A DNA stretch of 64,000 bases from Trichaptum fuscoviolaceum (lineage: Eukaryota > Basidiomycota > Agaricomycetes > Hymenochaetales > Trichaptaceae): assembly GCA_910574455.1 (NCBI GenBank), contig CAJSYZ010000001.1:907961-971960 (forward strand). Reading direction: 5' to 3'. Positions 48,925 to 63,957 of the stretch are shown one piece after another. The stretch's first letter is position 1, and every line of letters begins with the position of its first letter. The translations under genes and the position numbers were made by a program. The notes under the pieces are model-generated. The model was not told the origin of the DNA. It did not search any database and saw only the letters and a list, made by a program, of their open reading frames with translations.

Positions 48925-49535
48925 TTTTTGCGGAATACAGTTGCAATGATGTACAACAACCTTGACCTCGCGACAGAGAGGTGAGGTACGTGGAGAGAGA
49001 ACAGCAAGAGGTGGAGAGCGTGTTTGAAACGGTCTAGCTACGCCGCTCCAACCTTATAATTGCCATTCCTGTACTGGACACAGTCTAGCATCCACTGACA
49101 CGCGAGCTGTATTGGCAATGGCAGTGTACTACTTGTTCATCGATGAGGATTTGTCTGAACTCGTGTAGTGATCAATACTGCCTACCTGTGAAGTAGAAGG
49201 AGTAGAAAGAGATATTAAAGATGAGAAACGTTACCAATGCTTGGACATATTGATTGAAATTGCCACTTTTCACAGTTTTTCATGCACAGAAATTATGATA
49301 TTGCAGGGGGAAAAAACATAGAAAAAACACAGGAATCACTGACCAAGCAGGCTGAGAAAGGAAGAAGCTTAAAGCCGTTAAGCAGTAATAGAAATATATG
49401 TACAGCTAGCAGAGACAGTCTATAGACCACACCCAACGTCCACGGTCAACATCTCCCTAGTCCGTCGTTCACCGACAACGACCACAGACTCATAGCCGAT
49501 GATGACAAGGAGGAAAAGAAGGACAAGGAGACAAA
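48925..49535. other. Intergenic
   Basis: This is the upstream region of the membrane-protein gene and the 3' side of RAB11, both on the minus strand. No gene is recognised. Confidence 0.4.
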
Positions 49536-50692
49536 TCAGCAGCAACCGCTCTTCTCTGGCTCCTTGCTTTCGCTGACGTCAATCTTGTCTCCTGCGGTCG
49601 GCCTTATCGAAGTTTCGTTATTCTCCAACGTCTTACTTGAGACAATCCGGAAAATATCTGGAAGCAGCGATAATGAGTTCCGGAATACAGCCCATTACAA
49701 CGATGATGGACGTACCAGTTAGAATGCTCTGGAACGCATCCTCAACATTCCTCGCTTCGAGTGCGGATGTCTCCATGAACGAAAGGCCGTTCTCAGCTTT
49801 AACGCAGAACAAGTCATTAATAAGGTCGTAATCAGTGAAACTAGATGGACGCACTTGCAAAGTGTTGTGCTTCATCCGTAGTCACAGCTCGTAGGTGCTT
49901 CAAATCACTCTTGTTCCCGACAAGCATGATAACAATGTTCGAGTCTGCATGATCCCTTAACTCCTTCAACCACCGGGTGACGTTCGCGTACGTCTGTTGT
50001 TTCGCGATATCGTAGACAAGTAAGGCACCGACAGCACCGCGGTAGTACCTAAAGACAGACAAGCGGGACGTCAGTGTCACGTGGATAACGATGAAGAATG
50101 GAGAGGCTGCGCACGCAGAAGTAATTGCACGGTAACGCTCCTGACCAGCTGGAAGGTGAAGAGATATCAGTAAGGTCTGGAGTTGATTAGATTCGTAGGA
50201 GCGATAAATGAGGCTGCGACAGGCATGCAAGAATATGTACGTCTCGAAAATGGAATGGTATGTCACAGATAGGAAGGAAAATGCAGCATAAATCTATCAC
50301 AAGCATCGACTTTACTTACCAGTATCCCATATCTGAGCCTTCACTGTCTTCCCATCGACACTGATCGTCCGAGTGGCAAACTCAACGCCAATCGTCGATT
50401 TTGAATCCAAGTTGAATTCGTTACGCGTGAATCGTGAAAGAACTACAACGACAGTCAGCTTTTCGCTCTCAGACTACGCATCTTCATTATGCATACGATT
50501 TCTATGACAATACCCATCAGTCAATCTCGAAAAGCCAGCATCTAGATGCAAGCACTCACGATTTGCCGACACCAGAGTCCCCAATCAACACCACCTGTAA
50601 ACGCCACCCATTAGCGTAGTTCCAAGCTTTTGTGCATCAAGAAAAAGCACCTTGAAGAGGAAGTCATAGCTTGAAGCAGCTTCGCCAGCCAT
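49536..50692 (-). CDS. RAB11: RAB11/YPT3-type small GTPase
   Basis: GTPase of recycling endosome and late Golgi to plasma-membrane traffic; 211 residues. Eight exons (complement of 50651-50692, 50560-50594, 50497-50501, 50320-50442, 50115-50148, 49855-50048, 49716-49796, 49536-49657). Motifs: P-loop GDSGVGKS, switch I region [38 protein letters not shown] (RabF), GNKSDL, METSAL, and the C-terminal double cysteine SGCC for geranylgeranylation. Exon 3 is only five bases (aaatc). It is needed to read KSNLLSRF across two introns of 58 and 54 bases; without it the frame is lost just after the P-loop. The intron 50149-50319 is long (171 bases) for this genome. Identification as RAB11/YPT3 rests on the START-to-switch sequence and length, and is firm. 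Confidence 0.95.
50497..50501 (-). other. 5-base microexon of the RAB11 gene
   Basis: On the coding strand the order is ...gtcatag|AAATC|gtatgc.... Joined to TC before and TT after, it yields Ser-Asn-Leu of the conserved GKSNLLSRF segment. Both flanks have consensus-like splice borders. Confidence 0.85.
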
Positions 50693-53600
50693 CGTAAGTA
50701 CAGAGAGGATTATAAGCTAGTAAGATGGAGGCAAGAAGTCGTAGTTGGGGTCGTGGAGGAGGTTATTACACGTAAGGCAACTCTCGACGGGCTGTGTCTT
50801 CAGACCTCATCGGCGCTTGCCGAGATGATCATTCAAGTTGGGCATGTTGAGCCAGCTTCATCCGAGTCAATCACCGCGAGCAGTGCTTCACCATCGACCA
50901 CGACTACAAATTCTCTTATTCGAGACTTTCTCAGCACGTTAGAAAAGAGCAAGGGACCTTTGAAGAGATGGTCTCGTATGCCTTTATCTAGAGAAGACCA
51001 GTCGTGTAAAAGCCAAAATTCTATCTTAGGAAGAATGGCCGTCAATGTCCGAGGAATACTTGCAGCAACCTGATCTCCTGAAACCTTATGGACTTAGTAG
51101 GGGGCATCTCGAAAACACTTGTTGATCACGATAGCTGGCGACCAAGAGGTGATTAGCGCCCGACCTCAACTTTGCTTTCCGGAATCCAACTGCAATCACC
51201 TCTCGAAGGATATCATCTTGAAGTCTATGTTTTATTTTATCCAATCAACTCCCACAAACCCTGGCTACAACAGCCCAACACTTGCACCATCGGCGAAGGA
51301 TACTTGACTTTGGGTCTACTTGCAATCCTATTAAGGTGAACTGGATCCGTGTGTTGACTATGAACTTGGTCGATGATGGAACCTCCTTTTCTCTACAGTG
51401 CGGAACAAATCAGTGGACATCGCCTTCGCGACATACTTTTTTCACAGCTTCTTTCTCTGAACGACCGGAGATTTCGGAGATCCTATGACGCTCATGAGTA
51501 TTCCTTGGATTTCCCTTCTATGAACCCTCATCATTTGAGCGAAGACAACGGCAAGCGTTGCTTACTCGGTTGTGGTGAGTTCATGTTTCACTCTGTGAGC
51601 TATGGATAGTCTAACTGTATATTCCTAAGACAAGAACTCCGTCTTCGAACATCATCACCGAATATTCTTCCGTGGCATTTATTTTGACCTGAAACTCGAA
51701 ATGTTAGCATTTTCTTTCTCTGAACCTATTCTTATCATATGAAGTCTGATCACCCGTTCCTGATACTTTCGATCATCTGCAGAAACGTGAAGTTTTTATA
51801 GTTCCACCTATGGATCAAAACCATTTCTATCATTGCACTAGGATCAGAACCCCAGGCCGTATTTTGAACACGCTGCGTAATCTTTCCAGGGGGATCATTC
51901 ATGAGGTTTGTCGGTTTCCACGTCTTCTAAGGGAAGTCCCGACCTTCGAGAAACGGATCACTTCCAAGCAGCTTGATTCAAACTCTCCTGATTAGACTTA
52001 CGTTTAAGTCGGATATCTTATGAATAGTGAAGCAGGCGGGTATTTTCCACATAGGCACATGTCTGCCATTTTTCAAACAGTTAGTAACTTGCCTCTATGT
52101 GAGCTCAAGAACGCATATCTACTAATAGTACTTCAGAATACTTACGCTTCATTATCCTAGATGAACCACTACTATCCGTCATACGAGGAACAGGATGCAG
52201 ACTTGGTAGTTGTTCTGTCAGCAGCTGAGCCGTACATTGTGTGCAGTATCTTGCTCTCACATCAGTATATTTTCTCGCATTCCCCTTCATGGTCAGCCGT
52301 ACCACATAATATCTCTATTAGACACTTGAATCATTGACTATGATGCTTGACAGTTCACGTTACATAAAGTACTCGCGATTCGGGGCGCGCTCCGTCTCGG
52401 GACAACTGGGCCGTGTACTCGTAACATCACTCGTGTCCGTGTCCAACTGATCTGCTCCCGACGATATCAAGGGTACGCAACTCCGAGTCACTCACGTCGA
52501 ACAAAGTTCACTCATTTCAATAAGCCATTTCGCTAGCCTTACTTAGGTATGGCCGGTGATCTACTAACTTTTGGTCGTGCGGTCCGAGATTCGTTGATCT
52601 AATTTCCACCAGTGTGATCCTGTGCCCTGCAGTTGATTACCGTCGGTCATTGAGTGGCCTGGATGGATCTCATCTTAGCTGGATGCCCTGTCTTGCAGTA
52701 AAGAAGAGGACTACAATTGCTCTTTGTTCACAGGTATTGCATACAATGAGAGAAGGTTCGAGATCGCAGATTGACGCTTGACTCGTCTGCTGAAACTTCA
52801 GCGTACAACCACTTTCGGTTTTATCTTACAGAACACTATCGCAGTTCCTTACGATAGACTTCTTCGAGAGGTGCACGTTGCGTTGAGCGGATAATAGTGC
52901 TGGTTCTCATTATTGGGCTGGTTCTCATTATTGTTCTGCTTATCCAATTTTTACCCAGCGAACTTCTCTCGGTCACACAATCTTCTCGCGTATCATCTAA
53001 ATGATTCCCTGCGCAAGCTCCACATAGAACGAGATGGATACCCGTGGGCCGCAGCTACTTATCAAGCCCTGTTCGAGAAGGTGCCTCCTAACCATTGGTC
53101 CGAGTTTGGTCTGATTGCGACGAACTTCGAAGCAAGCGGAGTTCGGTATGTATAGTCGGAGTTCATTGTGCAAAGAGTCATGGGTCCGGGAGCATTCAGA
53201 TTGTTCCCTTCCGGACACCGCGCAATTGCCATCGGTGCATCTCAGGCAGTGTTCTTGCTCCTTCCTATAATTTATCCTCCCTTACTATTCCCTTACGCTG
53301 CGAATCAGCTCTGAACCAGGCTTCATACCTGCGGCCGATCGAGCAGAATTACTATTATGAGTGTGCCCTGAAGGTATTAATGCTCAGCGCCTTATCCCCA
53401 AACCGTGGATACACAGCACTTCCTTCTTCTCCTTCCTTCCGGCAACTAAACGCTATCGGAGTTTGTTTCTCTATTCTTGCACTATCTTAGCTTGCATCAG
53501 ATCTTTGGTAGAGATCGATACGGGAGCTCGGAGTCCGAAGTACAGCTTGATAAAGTTAATATCATTCATTGACAAATGGAAAATAGCTTCTAGTAATCAG

Positions 53601-53980
53601 CGGACCTAACTCGAATATTTTAGTGGCGATTATAATACATGTACAGGTGAACAAGGTATGGGTAATCCAGAAGGTATATGTGTGTATATTGATACATAAA
53701 GAGCTCGTGCACGATGGCGACGAACCCTTGCGATGACTTGTTTGAATTCATATGAATATATGTCAACAACACGAACAGAAATCTATCATTGAATGACTGA
53801 ATGAAACCCAGCAAATAAGCGTAACTTGAGAAAGGCAGGATTTTTTTGACGGTGAATCGGACCGACGATAGCATGACAGGGAGCGGCGACAACCGACGCA
53901 GAACCAAAGGCCCAAAGATGATACTATGCAAAAGACGGCGGCATTAAAGAGGGGCGTTGGATTGAACACGAAGTCGACTA
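50693..53980. other. Long gene-poor stretch
   Basis: 3.3 kb lie between the RAB11 start (-) and the transcription-factor 3' end (-). There are open frames of 60-130 codons on both strands. Two look mildly protein-like: the minus strand at about 50833-51045 (KSRIREFVVVVDGEALLAV) and the plus strand at about 52913-53155 (LRKLHIERDGYPWAAATYQ). Neither matches a family I know or has supporting splice structure. They may be remnants of lineage-specific genes. Confidence 0.3.
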
Positions 53981-56900
53981 TCAATACACTGAGTTTCGTG
54001 ATTGGTCGACCTTCTGAGCCTGGAACTCTGCAGAAGGGGTTGACAAAATTAGATCGGTACTTTGCACGCTGCGGAAAGGGCAATGCCACTACTCACTAGC
54101 GACAGGGAACGTGAAGCTCAGCCGATTCAAGGCCTCAATAAGCGTCGAGAGCTTCTCTTCCACGTCGAACAGCGCGCTTGCGGCGTGCGGTGGTTGTTGT
54201 TTGCCCCACGCTCGCTCACGAATGAACACGTCCGAGGCGCACATCCAGCACGTCTGGGGGCAGCAAACAGCCGTTAGCGCGGTTTTCGAAGTGAAGAAGA
54301 CGCGAAGCAAAGAGAAAAATAAGGACCAAATACGCACTCCGATGATGGGATCCAAGAACTGGAACTCGATATCCGGTATTCTCCTGATCATGTGCACCAC
54401 AGTCTCTGCTGCCCTGAGGCACTTTGAATGCGATGCCGGATTCTTCTGCGCGAAGGGGTGGTGCAGTTGGATAATGCTGACGTGCGCAAGTGTATGTACT
54501 ACGACTAGTTCTGCGTTGACCGAGGTACATGCAGGCGCTGTCAGGTCCGGTAGAATCTCGATGAACCGCATTAGCGCTAGCTCCGTAGTCGACACTTCTT
54601 CCCATTGGCCTGGCTCGTGTTGCACTAGTCACCGAGAAATCAACGATCATCAGTCAAAGCGAAATTTCGTCGTTTGATTGGTTTCACGCACTTGATGCTA
54701 TTCGAGCTGCTCTCTCAAAGAAGGCACTCGCTTTGCTCTTCAGTGCCTTCGTTGGCAAAGCCAATGATGGAGTCTGGTAGAAATTCGGGGCACCATAGAG
54801 TGATCCAAGAACCGAACCGTCCGTATTGCGATTCTAATTGAAGACATTTAAGTTTTGAATCTTAGCTCCAGATGTTAATTTCGTTTTCTTGAAACTCACG
54901 TTTTTCCCGATATCGCAGGGCCAGATGGTGCTAATCTTCAGCTGCGGGTGGCTATCGTCAGGAAGGCTGCTAGGCAGTCCAGTTGCGACGCTCCAACACC
55001 TGTCCATGCAAAACACGCTCCAGAACGTGCTCACGCGCTCCGCGAGCTCGATCGAGTCCCGCGGCGGAGGCAGCGATGCAGAGGGCGTCGGCGATGCGCC
55101 CCACGAGCTCGCCCCCGCCGTGCCCGACGCCACAGACGAGGCAGACGGCGAATTGGTCGACTCCGGCAGCGCAATGTCAGTACCTCCCATGTGCGGAGAC
55201 GCATGCGTCGATCTCGAAGCACTCAAAGCTGTGCTCTCGATTTGATGCATGCCCAGAGCCACTGCAAGGCGCGTGGCGGCGCTCGAGTGGTAGTAGCCCT
55301 CGAGGAGCCGCGCCTTCCCGTAGAAGTAGATCGCAAGCAGCACGGACGCCTGTACAGCATCGACGAGGGGCGAGCCTCTGTCCTTGCCCGCGAGAGCGTA
55401 TGGAGGTGCGAGGTCTGATCCGGCCGCAGGGTCGTTGGCGGACTCGCCCTCCTCCAGCGCAGCGGCGATTCCCCGTAGCGCCAGTGTCAAGAAATGCTGT
55501 TCTTGCAGGGTGGGATCTGCGACTGTCGCGTGCGTTTGCGACTGATGGGAAGAAGATGCACTCGAGGAGAAGTGGGTTGCAAGAAGGTAAATCGCGTTTG
55601 CTAGGGCTGGATGAGCGGTTTGTGTTTGCGAGTCCTGAGGGAGCGACGACAACCCCATTCGCTGGTACAACCGTGCAAGATCAAGATCAAGGCCACATTG
55701 GAATGCATGTGGGATAAAGGTTTCGAGGCTTGAGAGTGGTATGCATCGATACAGAGCAATGAAACGCATTGATTAAAATTTTAGAGGGTCGGATGTTTTT
55801 ATCCACCGTTATGTTAAGATAAATTAGGAATTAGAATTATACATGAGCGCGATATTCTGATATTGTAGAATTGATCTAGGGAACGTACAGCATCTCCTTG
55901 TGGGCCCGTGATAACTCTCCCAGTCCCCAGTTACTGCTACTCGTTCCGTGTCCGTTTGTCCTGCTAAACCCATGTCCTAAGTTCGTCACTCCGGCACCGA
56001 ACATTGAATCAACCTCAGTCATGTCTAACGGCAATCCGAAAGGAGTTGAGGACATTCCGTTTGCATTTTGTGATGATGTCGCAAAGACTGAGTCATAGCT
56101 TCCTGACCCCGAAGCCTGGGGAATCTGCTGCCACTGGGCATGGTATTGTTGAGGGTTTTGGATGTGCCCGCTGCTTGATGAAGCGCTGGATCCGGTGCCC
56201 TCCCCTGAATGAGAAGAGCCAGGAGAGGCGGGCAGACCAAAGAACATCGACCCAGGAGATGAGAAGAGCTCCTGCGGCTGGCCGAGCTGCGCACCATACT
56301 GCAGATGAGACGCGGGGTGGGCGAGTGAGGCTGTTGATGAAAATGCAGAGGGCACAAGCGATGGAGGAATTGAGGACGGCAGAGAGCTAGCAATCACCAA
56401 GGGCGAGAAGCCCGTCGAACCCGACATGCTCGACGAGTGCGAATGACTCGAATGATGCTTCCCCGCAAATATCGGATCGACATAACCACCGGGGCCCATA
56501 GGCAAGCCCATCGCGTCAGCGCCTCCGCCCATCCCGCCTGGATATTCTGGTGCTCCGAACGGGTCGGGCGAGCCTCCGTGGATGCTTAAGCCCATCGTCT
56601 CCGCATAGCCAGGCGGGTCGCTGTACGGGTCGGTGAGGTCGCCCGTTGGATCGAGCTCGCGGATGCGCTCCTCGAGCTTCGCGATCTTCTCTTGCAAGAT
56701 CTGCGTCCGGCTCTTCTGCCGACCGTCGTCGTATTCGCACTCCTCCGCCCGATTCGCTTTGACGCACTGCCGACACACGGGCTTCGTGGCATCACATTTC
56801 TAATGATCAGCAGAACAGCCGAGGACGTGGACGGCGAGCGGGGTAGAAAGGAGGTGAAGGGGGTGGCGGTCGTTAGCTATTTGTATCATCGACCGGGCTG

Positions 56901-57100
56901 CGGCGGCAATTGTGCACTCACCATCTTGCGCTTTCTGAGATGCAATGTCGTCAGCGTCTGGGAGGAGATATGTATAAGAAGGCGCCTGTGTAGACATACC
57001 TGCAACTCAGACACGCAGAGCCGCGCTGGAGTGGGTTCCCAGCTTTACGCGACATTCGCGTTCCGTGTTCTTCATCGTCGTATCTCTCCGTTGGCGGCAT
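53981..57100 (-). CDS. Zn2Cys6 transcription factor with fungal-specific domain
   Basis: 828 residues, eight exons (complement of 57000-57100, 56922-56934, 55889-56799, 54900-55728, 54692-54833, 54338-54624, 54097-54253, 53981-54027). The canonical Gal4-type cluster ACLSCRKRKMKCDATKP, then VCRQCVKANRAEEC, at about residues 29-60 is assembled from three exons. The middle one is only 13 bases and encodes part of RKRKM. A coiled-coil dimerisation stretch follows (ILQEKIAKLEERIREL), then a Gly/Ser/Pro-rich linker of about 250 residues. The fungal_trans (MHR) region follows, with CGLDLDLARLYQRM, DAVQASVLLAIYFY, ARLLEGYYHSSAATRLAVALGMHQI and VSTFWSVFCMDRCWSVATGLPSSLPD. The last exon gives KFQAQKVDQSRNSVY. 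Nuclear regulator; target pathway unknown. Introns of 122 and 160 bases are longer than average here. Confidence 0.9.
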
Positions 57101-60100
57101 AGCGTTTGCGTACAACCTGTGCAGTGGGGGTATAAGAGGAAATGGCCGAGCGCTCCTTACAGGCAGCTGATGGTGTTGGTGATAGTCAGGGTGTTCCTTA
57201 CGAGCTTGGCTAGTTATTGTAAGTGAATGGGCAGGCTGCTCGGGGATTTAAGAGGATAACGAGAGCAAAGGTGGTCTACTTGGATGCAGGTGCGTCGGAG
57301 CATGTGCCATCTGTATTTCAGAGAAAGTGAGTGAATGATCAGCGCCTCGGGTGGATGAGTTAAAGTTGTGCGTGGTCGATAAGGGGAGCAGTCGCGTAAC
57401 ATCCCTTGGTTATTTTCCCCGAGACGAATCAAGACACAGCTGGCCAGATCTCAGATTAGTACAGATTTCGATTACTATCCTTTCCGAAATCTAGCGCAAC
57501 CCACATCATACTTTTTTGTTCCCCCCAGCTTCCCCCCTTCTCCTCAGGCCATCAGATGAGGCACCGGGAGGACTCTAGCAGCACAATGCTTTGATCGGTG
57601 CATCAGACGTATTCTATCAGGAGATCGTCGTGAACAGAGTTACTTCAAGTTGCGATTTACCGCGTAAGGTAAAAACAGAGCCTGAGCCCGTGACGTGCCG
57701 AGATGCCGCTTTGTATCCGAGCTCGGCGAGCTTCGTAACTGGTCTGTAACCCGGGAAATCCGAGTCGAGTGCTTTACCAACAAACACACTAATCAAGTTG
57801 CCGCTTCTTCGTTTCCGTAACCCTTCGGCTCTTCTTCAGTCCAATCGTGCCCATCGCGTCCTCCAACGCACCGATGACCACGGGATTGATTGGGAAAGTA
57901 GTTAGTACTCTTTCGTTTATGCATGCCGCTCTACTGACGCATCGTCGATTATTCGATTATGACAAGAGAACATGCTCGCATACTCCTGCTATCACCAAAG
58001 ACATCAAGAAGCAGGGCGATCATGACCCTATTAGCCAGCCTACTCTCTATTATGATACTGTGTCCGATCAAAGAGGATGGGCATCACAAAAATAAAACGC
58101 AAAAAGAGATTTTCCTCTCTTTGTTTTGATTTGTCTCACCGAGTTGGCTAGAGAACAACTTGATCGGTCAAGCGAAATCCGCATTACTGTGCGCAACGCT
58201 AATTTATTCCTCATGTAATGCAGTGGATGACTGTCGGTTGGTAAGCAGAAGGCCGAACGATTATAACACGCTTCTAATATTATAGTACTACAGTCATATC
58301 TGATTATGCAGTTTATGCAGCAAACCTTGTCCCCAGGACTTGTACTTACACGCTACTGCGGGCCTTGCACACCCTGGTAAGCCTGAGCTAAAGTGATCGG
58401 CAGGAAACACGTAGAGCCCGAACCTTCAATACCCTCAATGGAACACATTCCTTTTTACGGCAAGCGATAATAGCAGCATATGATGATCAGCACCGCGCTT
58501 CTCTCTGCGCGTACCGAGTGGGCGCTCAAACCTTCACTGGCAGTATTCACCCGTCCTCAGGCTCGCACACGAGACGGGCCGAGAACCTCTCCGCGATGTA
58601 AGTTCAAATCTCCTCGGATGTGCTCGATTATAATATTACAATAAATACTATTTTCTAAAGTATTTTTCACAGCAACACGCGTACGACACAGCGCGACCCA
58701 TCACGAGGGATTTTACGTTGGCTCGGAGAGCGTGCAGACCCAAGGGACATCAATGGATCATCTGCACGCATCTCTGATCGGAAGGGGCAACTTGAAAAAA
58801 GGCTCTACAAAATACAAAAAGATATCGATATCGCAACAACAGATCGACACAGAGTCTCGAGAGCCGGAGCATTGCGCTTGAAGGGGACTCGCGTAACTCG
58901 AGTCTGCCAGTAGAGATCATTGAACACAGGTGTAAGCTGCATAGCTTTTGATGCACGCTAACCGCACGCTACGACTTGAACCCCTGCGGTCGCGTGTACC
59001 ATCGACGGGGCTGTTTGCAATGAGCACCGCACGGAGCACTGGCATCCCATGATTGTCATTCCTCCACCTTCATTTGAATTTGTTTTGGCGGCGCCTGCCT
59101 TGACATGCAGTTGGGCGCTCATTTCAATTGATGGCTTCCCTATCTGGCAACATTTATTTCTAAAATAAGGAAGCCATAACTGTTCAGTATTCAAGTCGCC
59201 GAAGCTTCACATCAAAAGCGAGCGCAACAACAAAGAAAACAAATTCATCTCTCACAAGAACTAAGCCCAAGTGAGGTCAGGTCTACAAGCAACAGAGGTA
59301 ACATTAAATCACATTGCTTATCGGTGTTCTCCATCACTTGATTTCATTTTGCAGAGTGAGTCTTCACCCGAGCCTGAGGCGCATGAGCTCCGGCATTCAC
59401 ACTTCGCGCCGGCGTGTTCTTCGGCGAATTATTGCGTTTGTGATCGACCGGAGCCTGAGGGTCAAGTGTTCCGAAGGCACGACAGCTTCAGAAGACGATA
59501 GCGTTGCAAGGTTATGGTCGTGGTTGTGATCGCCCATATGAGTAGCGAGCAACGTGCATGCACACAGATCGAAAGAAACTGTTATGCGTACTCGTCGGAG
59601 ACTTATAGCTCGCACACGTATCCTAAACAATGTCAATATAGGGTAGTTGTAACGACCTATGCACGTATATCGGGGCAGACGGTCTATGTGAGTATGCATA
59701 TCAATGTGCGGGAAATTGCGCTAAGATTTAGCTCTAACCCCGCTCGCTTCTGCCTGACATCGGAGAAATACGATCAAATAATGGTACGAAGAGATGATAC
59801 TCAACGTTGAGCGCGAATCCGATATGGGTCGCCTTTGATGCGATGAAATAGCACGTAGTGCCTGGTACCGTCCACACATTCAGACATTGATGTAGTAGAG
59901 ATTGTGCGCCGGTGCAATGAGATGAATGAAAGCGATTGTGATTGGACAACAAAAGATATAGCCCATATGAGAGTCTACTATTTACTCTAACTTTCGCAAA
60001 GTCAAATCCAATTTTTTTGTTCTCCTAAATCTCGCCTGATTCTCTCCATAAGCCTTATTAAACTGATCATTGTCTCCGGGTAGACTTACAATAAAGCAGA

Positions 60101-60146
60101 TAGACAACAACGCGACAACAGGAGAAAAGCAGAAAGCCTAGGACCA
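57101..60146. other. Long gene-poor stretch
   Basis: 3 kb lie between the transcription-factor start (-) and the adenylate-kinase stop (-). Only short unrecognised frames are present, for example at 57847-58095 and 59271-59501 (+). The phrase gagcctgag recurs three times around 59360-59460, but I see no larger repeat. No RNA gene is identified. Confidence 0.35.
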
Positions 60147-62008
<1,862 letters not shown>

Positions 62009-63664
62009 TGCCAGGTTCGACGAGAAGTAGAGAAAGAAATAACCAGCAAAACTCTACAGAATAATAATATAAAGAATGCTTTTCCACTACAGCCCGAGGA
62101 TGGATGGCTTGACGAGGAGGAGAGGGAGAGGGAGCGCGAGTGTCGAGGGCGAACGTGCGGACGTTGGGGATTACACCCGAAAGAAATCACAGTCCTCCAA
62201 CGGGCGCTCGTGAGAACTCCGCCAGCGCTAATTTGACTACTATCCAAACGCGGAGTTTGAACGGCTTCCTCTCGCTGGCAACTCCGAATTCACCCGATAA
62301 CAACGTTTTTCTTTACGACCATCATCCGATTTCATCCAACTCAGATACATGATATGTACTAAGCACGGAACTTTATCTTTAAACTCACTAATACCGGCGA
62401 AAATCTGAGACATTCGACTGTGTCGCGCCTCCTGTTGACTCTCAGGCTGTTACTCCAGCGAAATGGCTTGAAGTGCTTTGAAAATTTTCCAGGGATAGGA
62501 TGGAACGTAGTAAAGATCCCAGCTTATGTATGCTGATGGTCCTATGGATACATATTCTGCATAGAATCTCTCAGTGAGACATTTTCAACAATCTCCCCTT
62601 TATCCTAATGCTTAAAAAGAACTCTGGGCATCTATATTTGCTCGTCATGTCATCAGGACACTCTAATGGAGCACGAACAGCTACATAAGCTCCGGGTTTT
62701 GAACAGTCCTCTTTTCCATCTTCTGAGGCCGCGGTCCAGTGCGAGTTCACTACCCTGAAGTCAACGTGCAGCTTTACGAGAAAGCGCCTACCACCATCTT
62801 CCCCGCAGTTACTGAGTGGGAAAAACGGAGTATACTGAGAGCGTAACGGAAAGGACTTCTTCGTATCACGTTCCACTCACATGAGCTATTATTGCTGGAC
62901 TTTCGTTTCAAAGATGAAGAAGATGCTACTACGGATGCAGACTGCAGCACTGACCCTGGAACTGGTGTTTTTATTCGAAGGCTGCGGCATAAGTATGTCT
63001 AGAGATTCCCACATCTCCATCGCCTTAGGTCGAAATCAGACGTTACGGCTGTTTCTGTTCCGCGGTATCGAACCTCCTTCGTGCCTACCCCATGCCAGGG
63101 ATTCTATCGAAGCTTAGTCCGCAGCATCGAGAACCTCGTCCATATTGTCGTGTTTGCAACGCAGACATCCCCGTGTCGAAACGATTATCTTCGCCTATGC
63201 AGTTGTCTTCTGTTGGTCATCCCGGCACTGGCAGTTCGGTAACTTACGTTTCACACGTATCTTTGATCATCTCCATTATCTCATCTAGAATTGTGAAAGT
63301 ATCGAAACTTCATTGTCTCAATTCTTTGCAGGTTAGTTGTTTATACATCACCCAAACTTCTTTGACTTAACATTAAGTTTCTTTGGTACACTTCAGCAGT
63401 CCGTAGTTATCGGACATGACTACGCGCCTCAATGCTTCCAAGTTCCTATCACTATCCCAGTATTTGTGAGTTCTTCCGTGTCTTTTGTCCAGCGGATCTC
63501 AGTAGCTTAAACTACTAAGCTTATAATCATCCATACGCACGAGATCCAATTACTACATGTTCAAGACGTTCGCGGTTTGGCGTTACACCCATGAGAATTA
63601 CTGCATAGTTCGTTAAATCTTGGTGGGGAGCTATGTTCTACTTAGTTTCTCATTAGATTCCAGG
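62009..63664. other. No recognisable gene
   Basis: This lies between the adenylate-kinase start (-) and the gene at the right edge. A minus-strand frame at 62571-62876 and a plus-strand frame at 62881-63117 are open but unrecognised. Confidence 0.35.
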
Positions 63665-63957
63665 CTAGGCTGGCCTATTCACGTTCGAATGATCTGCTTC
63701 AACGAGTTTGACTTCTGGTACACTGTCCCTCCACACCACACCACACTTAGCCGCCACTTCTATTGCAATGGCCCTCACGGCTCGCACATCGTCAATCGAT
63801 GCCCCTATGCGCTGGCAGTTCGTCATGTGCCAATTTATCTGTCGCGGCGTGTCCATTGCGATGAGCGATGTGATGAGTATGTATGATGTCTCCAGAAGCG
63901 ATACGACGTCAGTCATGCCATAGACATGACCATACCCTATGTTCTGAGAGAACCAGC
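63665..63957 (-). CDS. Carboxymuconolactone-decarboxylase-like (AhpD-fold) protein, partial
   Basis: The last exon of a gene whose 5' part lies beyond the right end of the window. It starts after an acceptor (tttcgaatag) at 63957. About 96 residues are visible: WFSQNIGYGHVYG, then LIAMDTPRQINWHMTNCQRIGAS, DDVRAVRAIAIEVAAKCGV and WRDSVPEVK to the stop at 63665. The RQINWHM.N....GAS..EVRAVR pattern is that of fungal CMD-domain proteins, a fold used by decarboxylases and alkylhydroperoxide reductases. The active-site cysteines typical of AhpD are not visible in this exon, so the reaction is unknown. Confidence 0.72.
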
